Origin: Bacteroidales bacterium | GTDB lineage: Bacteria > Bacteroidota > Bacteroidia > Bacteroidales > JAOZVK01 | Direction: 5' to 3' | NCBI GenBank assembly: GCA_029938185.1 | Contig: JAOZVK010000075.1 | Span: 1 to 15,303, forward strand | DNA length: 15,303 nucleotides | Part shown: positions 13,578 to 15,303 of the stretch, one piece after another | How the letters are laid out: each line of letters starts with the position of its first letter | How positions within the stretch are numbered: position 1 is the first letter of the stretch | The notes under the pieces: model-generated | The model's input: the letters and a program-made list of their open reading frames with translations, nothing else | Told to the model about the DNA's origin: nothing | The model's database searches: none | Position numbers and translations under genes: made by a program

Positions 13578-13684
13578 TAGACAGGATTAACAGGATTTAC
13601 ATGTTTAAAATCCTGTTAATCATGTAAATCCTGTCAAATTATTACATTTATAAACTTAAGCAATTTATGTCTTAATACAGTAGT
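13578..13684 (+). repeat. ACAGGATT foldback plus 67-bp direct repeat, copy 2
   Basis: ACAGGATTTACATG (13590-13603) pairs perfectly with CATGTAAATCCTGT (13621-13634) around a 17-base loop. The core resembles family B (GACAGGATTAACAGGATT) but the GGCTAC ends are absent. Bases 13618-13684 match 10221-10287. Confidence 0.65.
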
Positions 13685-13702
13685 ATAAAATAATTGATAG
13701 TT

Positions 13703-13847
13703 ATGTATTCGAAAAATAGTAATAAAACATATAAAAACATGCTCTTTGACGTATTGAAAGGTGAATATACTTATATGGAATAAGCATATATATAATGGTA
13801 ATGAGCAATATATAGAGGTGGACGGATTTAAAAGTAACTTCCATTAG
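13703..13847 (+). pseudogene. Frameshifted coding remnant, unidentified
   Basis: ATG at 13703 opens 26 codons (start MYSKNSNKTYKNMLFDVLKG, stop at 13781). An overlapping +1 frame from 13776 continues as WNKHIYNGNEQYIEVDGFKS to a TAG at 13845-13847. Joined by a single frameshift the pieces read like one protein segment of about 49 residues. I do not recognise the family; a decayed mobile-element or hypothetical gene is possible. Confidence 0.35.
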
Positions 13848-13870
13848 TTCCACTTTACTAACTTAAAATA

Positions 13871-13976
13871 TAAGGTCTTCGACCTATTTAATGCGGCTTA
13901 CGCTTTTTTTATAAATTGGTATTATGTAGCCAATTGTACAAAAATATATGCCGAAAAACTTTTGTAAGACTACTTA
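13871..13976 (+). repeat. Family A interspersed repeat, complete copy
   Basis: Starts TAAGGTCTTCGACCTATTTA, has GCTTACGC at 13896-13903 and ends with CCGAAAAACTTTTGTAAGAC then TACTT. It faces the reverse copy at 14081-14185, giving an inverted pair about 105 bases apart in front of the ferritin gene. Confidence 0.8.
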
Positions 13977-14041
13977 TTTATAAAATATTATTAAATTAAA
14001 TATATTTTGAGTCTATTTTTTTTTATTTTTTAAGAATTTAT

Positions 14042-14049
14042 TAATTTTG
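14042..14049 (+). promoter_or_regulatory. Possible -7 box between the inverted A repeats
   Basis: TAATTTTG fits TAnnTTTG, in the segment separating the two family A copies. If used, the ferritin transcript would have a roughly 180-base leader containing the reverse A element. No -33 partner at standard spacing; weak. Confidence 0.25.
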
Positions 14050-14080
14050 ACGCAGATTTAATATTAGTCAAAATTATATG

Positions 14081-14185
14081 TAAACAGTCTTACAAAAGTT
14101 TTTCGACATTTGTTTTTTTTAAATTACATGTTATTAGAATATTAATAGAATGCGCAAGCAATATTAAATTAGATAGAAGACCTTA
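14081..14185 (-). repeat. Family A interspersed repeat, complete copy upstream of ferritin
   Basis: Reverse copy: GTCTTACAAAAGTTTTTCGA end (about 14087-14106), GCGCAAGC (14152-14159), and a degenerate AGATAGAAGACCTTA stem. It ends about 50 bases before the ferritin ATG. Confidence 0.75.
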
Positions 14186-14236
14186 TATTAAATATTATTT
14201 ATATACAAAATTTATCAATCATTAAAAAATAAAAAG

Positions 14237-14752
14237 ATGTTAAAAAAAAGAGTTGAAGAAGTTTTGAACCAACAAATCGAAAAAGAAGCATATTCGTCAC
14301 AATTATATTTAGCAATGGCATCATGGGCTGAACAAAATGGCTATAGTGGTTCATCTGATTGGTTATTTAGACAATCAAATGAAGAAAGAGAACATATGCT
14401 AAAACTATTTCACTATATAAATGATAGAGGCGGTAGTGCAATAGTATCAAAACTTGAACAACCACCAAAGACCTATAATTCACTAAATGAGATATTTGAA
14501 AGTGTATACAAACACGAATTATTTATATCGCAATCAATCAATGAACTTGTTGGTGTTTGTATAGAAGAAAAGGATTATACAACTCAGCAATTTTTGCAAT
14601 GGTATGTAGAAGAGCAAATTGAAGAAGAAAGCACTGCTCAAAAAATTCTTGACAAGTTGAATTTACTTGGAGATGATAAAGCAAGATTATATATGTTTGA
14701 TAATGATATTGAAAAATTTGGTGTTTCAAATAATACTGATACTCAATTATAA
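14237..14752 (+). CDS. ftnA: Ferritin (iron-storage, ferroxidase-competent)
   Basis: A 171-residue four-helix bundle protein that oxidises Fe(II) and stores iron in a 24-subunit cage. Ferroxidase ligands are all present: Glu17 (IEKEAYSSQLY), Tyr24, Glu50 and His53 (SNEEREHM), Glu94 (VYKHELFIS), Gln127 and Glu130 (WYVEEQIEEE). Length and the conserved GGSAIVSKLEQPP loop (65-77) match bacterial non-heme ferritins. The haem-ligand pattern and shorter length of bacterioferritin are absent. The start follows an A-rich leader and no strong ribosome binding site is seen. It is monocistronic, with the upstream leader made of family A repeat. A 14-bp hairpin follows the stop. Likely induced by iron or oxidative stress, but no operator is visible. 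Confidence 0.97.
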   Translation: MLKKRVEEVLNQQIEKEAYSSQLYLAMASWAEQNGYSGSSDWLFRQSNEEREHMLKLFHYINDRGGSAIVSKLEQPPKTYNSLNEIFESVYKHELFISQSINELVGVCIEEKDYTTQQFLQWYVEEQIEEESTAQKILDKLNLLGDDKARLYMFDNDIEKFGVSNNTDTQL

Positions 14753-14760
14753 ATCAATAA

Positions 14761-14791
14761 AAGGCATGGTTTTAGTTTAAAATCATGTCTT
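14761..14791 (+). terminator. Hairpin after ferritin, possible terminator
   Basis: A 14-base arm, AAGGCATGGTTTTA (14761-14774), pairs with TAAAATCATGTCTT (14778-14791) around GTT, using two G-U pairs. It begins 8 bases after the ferritin stop. No T-run follows, so it is a terminator or mRNA-stabilising hairpin of uncertain strength. Confidence 0.5.
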
Positions 14792-14808
14792 ACAAAAATA
14801 ATATAAGT

Positions 14809-14899
14809 AATGGACAATTGATAATGGACAACTGATAATTTTGTTTACGACAGAATTACAATAAGTTACAACTTTACAAAGTGTCGATTTTATACAACA
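14809..14899 (-). repeat. Family D repeat, inverted copy
   Basis: Reverse complement of 6165-6256, best in GTTACAACTTTACAAAGTGT and CGATTTTATACAA. An extra AATGGACAA unit near 14809-14832 is a local tandem duplication. Here GCGTAAGC is degraded (TTTACGAC). Confidence 0.7.
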
Positions 14900-15194
14900 T
14901 TGTATGTGTCATAACCTTCTCACTTTGTTGGACATTGATAAATTTTGGTTTAAGTATCTAAAATTATATCTTTAATCTTTTCTAAATCCATATAACTTTG
15001 ACATACCCACCCTATAACGATAAATATAGAATATGACATATGTTTTAAAATATACTTAAAAAAAAGCTGAAAAATAAAATACTAGTTAAAAAATTATTAG
15101 CTTTGTGACTTTAGTGGGTTGTAGAGTGGGCTTATAAAAACTAATAATTTACAAAATATTATTAGTTCTAATTTTATTCTTTTTTTTATTGTAT
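14900..15194. other. AT-rich stretch with no gene seen
   Basis: No coding region on either strand longer than noise. CCCACCCTATAAC (about 15006-15018) and GTTGTAGAGTGGG (about 15119-15131) form an imperfect inverted pair about 100 bases apart (11 of 13 pair), of unknown meaning. Confidence 0.5.
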
Positions 15195-15201
15195 TGCTTT
15201 T

Positions 15202-15281
15202 GCCCTTCAGGGCGTTTTTGTTTGCGAATGCATTTATACATAGGGCGCTGCCCCATGTTAATGCTTATGCCCTTTCAGGGC
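15202..15281. repeat. Cluster of three GGGC/GCCC hairpins
   Basis: GCCCTTCAGGGC (15202-15213), GGGCGCTGCCC (15243-15253) and GCCCTTTCAGGGC (15269-15281) stand out as GC-rich palindromes in an AT-rich background. Comparable GCCCTGAAAGGGC-type clusters are a common intergenic repeat in Bacteroidota. The window ends soon after, so its partner gene is not seen. Confidence 0.65.
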
Positions 15282-15303
15282 TAAAAAACTTACTAACGAA
15301 ATA

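Larger units (their letters stand above)
12745..14236. other. 1.5-kb repeat-rich, gene-poor region with coding remnants
   Basis: Contains no intact gene. It holds a family A fragment (12748-12773), a reverse family B copy (12775-12899), a solitary GGCTAC (12914-12919), a B-ended element with a different core (12996-13142), two coding-like remnants (13220-13363 and 13703-13847), an ACAGGATT foldback with the second 67-bp repeat (13581-13684), and two complete family A copies facing each other (13871-13976 and 14081-14185). The stretch 13381-13560 shows nothing I can assign beyond short open frames. Confidence 0.75.

Noticed and set aside
13739..13750. rRNA-leader boxA-like TGCTCTTTGACG
   Set aside because: No rRNA follows, and the bases fall inside a coding-like remnant (NMLFDVLKG), which explains them.
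191..14752. Integron cassette array (all genes one way, similar repeats between them)
   Set aside because: The repeats occur in both orientations and several families, lack paired GTTRRRY/RYYYAAC attC core sites, and the genes are large and include a three-gene operon.
14950..14991. Minus-strand 13-codon ORF starting MDLEKIKDIILDT
   Set aside because: Too short, no continuation in any frame, no supporting signals. It could be a gene stub but cannot be supported.

Overview
The window is very AT-rich. It has Bacteroidota-type features: an A/T-rich zone instead of clear Shine-Dalgarno sites before most genes, TAnnTTTG-type -7 boxes ahead of some genes, a UmuD/UmuC/SRAP cluster, and GCS2-CBS and PepSY/OB-fold proteins of the kind common in Bacteroidales and Marinilabiliales relatives. 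No rRNA, tRNA or CRISPR array is visible, so finer placement is not justified. All supported genes lie on the + strand. About 30% of the window is non-coding and is crowded with short interspersed repeats.

Region by region: (1) 191-727 encodes an O6-alkylguanine-DNA methyltransferase. (2) 880-3566 is a two-gene module. The first protein is unrecognised, with a hydrophobic N-terminus, an Asn/Gly-rich beta motif and a possible Rossmann-like C-terminus. The second is a KGGVGR-variant ParA/MinD-type ATPase ending in a domain that reads as effector-associated domain 1 (EAD1). This is the best candidate in the window for a poorly described conflict or signalling system. (3) 3676-5879 is a tight umuD-umuC-SRAP operon whose SRAP gene stops just before its catalytic His region. 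(4) 5965-6486 looks like a small gene broken by a frameshift and by inserted repeats. (5) 6611-7657 encodes a secreted protein with two thioredoxin domains. (6) 7946-9853 encodes a GCS2-type carboxylate-amine ligase fused to two CBS domains. (7) 10643-11113 encodes a small four-helix membrane protein. (8) 11428-12744 encodes an OB-fold-like lipoprotein followed by a PepSY-associated membrane protein. (9) 12745-14236 is a 1.5 kb stretch of repeats and gene remnants. (10) 14237-14752 encodes a ferritin, followed by hairpin-rich repeats to the window end.

Functional themes are DNA-damage repair and tolerance (Ogt, Pol V, SRAP) surrounding a probable NTP-dependent conflict module, then thiol/redox and iron functions (double thioredoxin, GCS2-CBS, PepSY, ferritin).

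The spacers hold at least four recurrent repeat families: A (about 100 bp, TAAGGTCTTCGACC at one end and GTCGAAAAACTTTTGTAAGAC at the other), B (about 116 bp, GGCTAC/GTAGCC inverted ends), C/D (shorter spacer repeats) and E (a 68-bp perfect foldback plus an enlarged relative). Many copies carry the word GCGTAAGC. They look like MITE- or REP-like non-autonomous elements, but no transposase is present here, so how they move is unknown.
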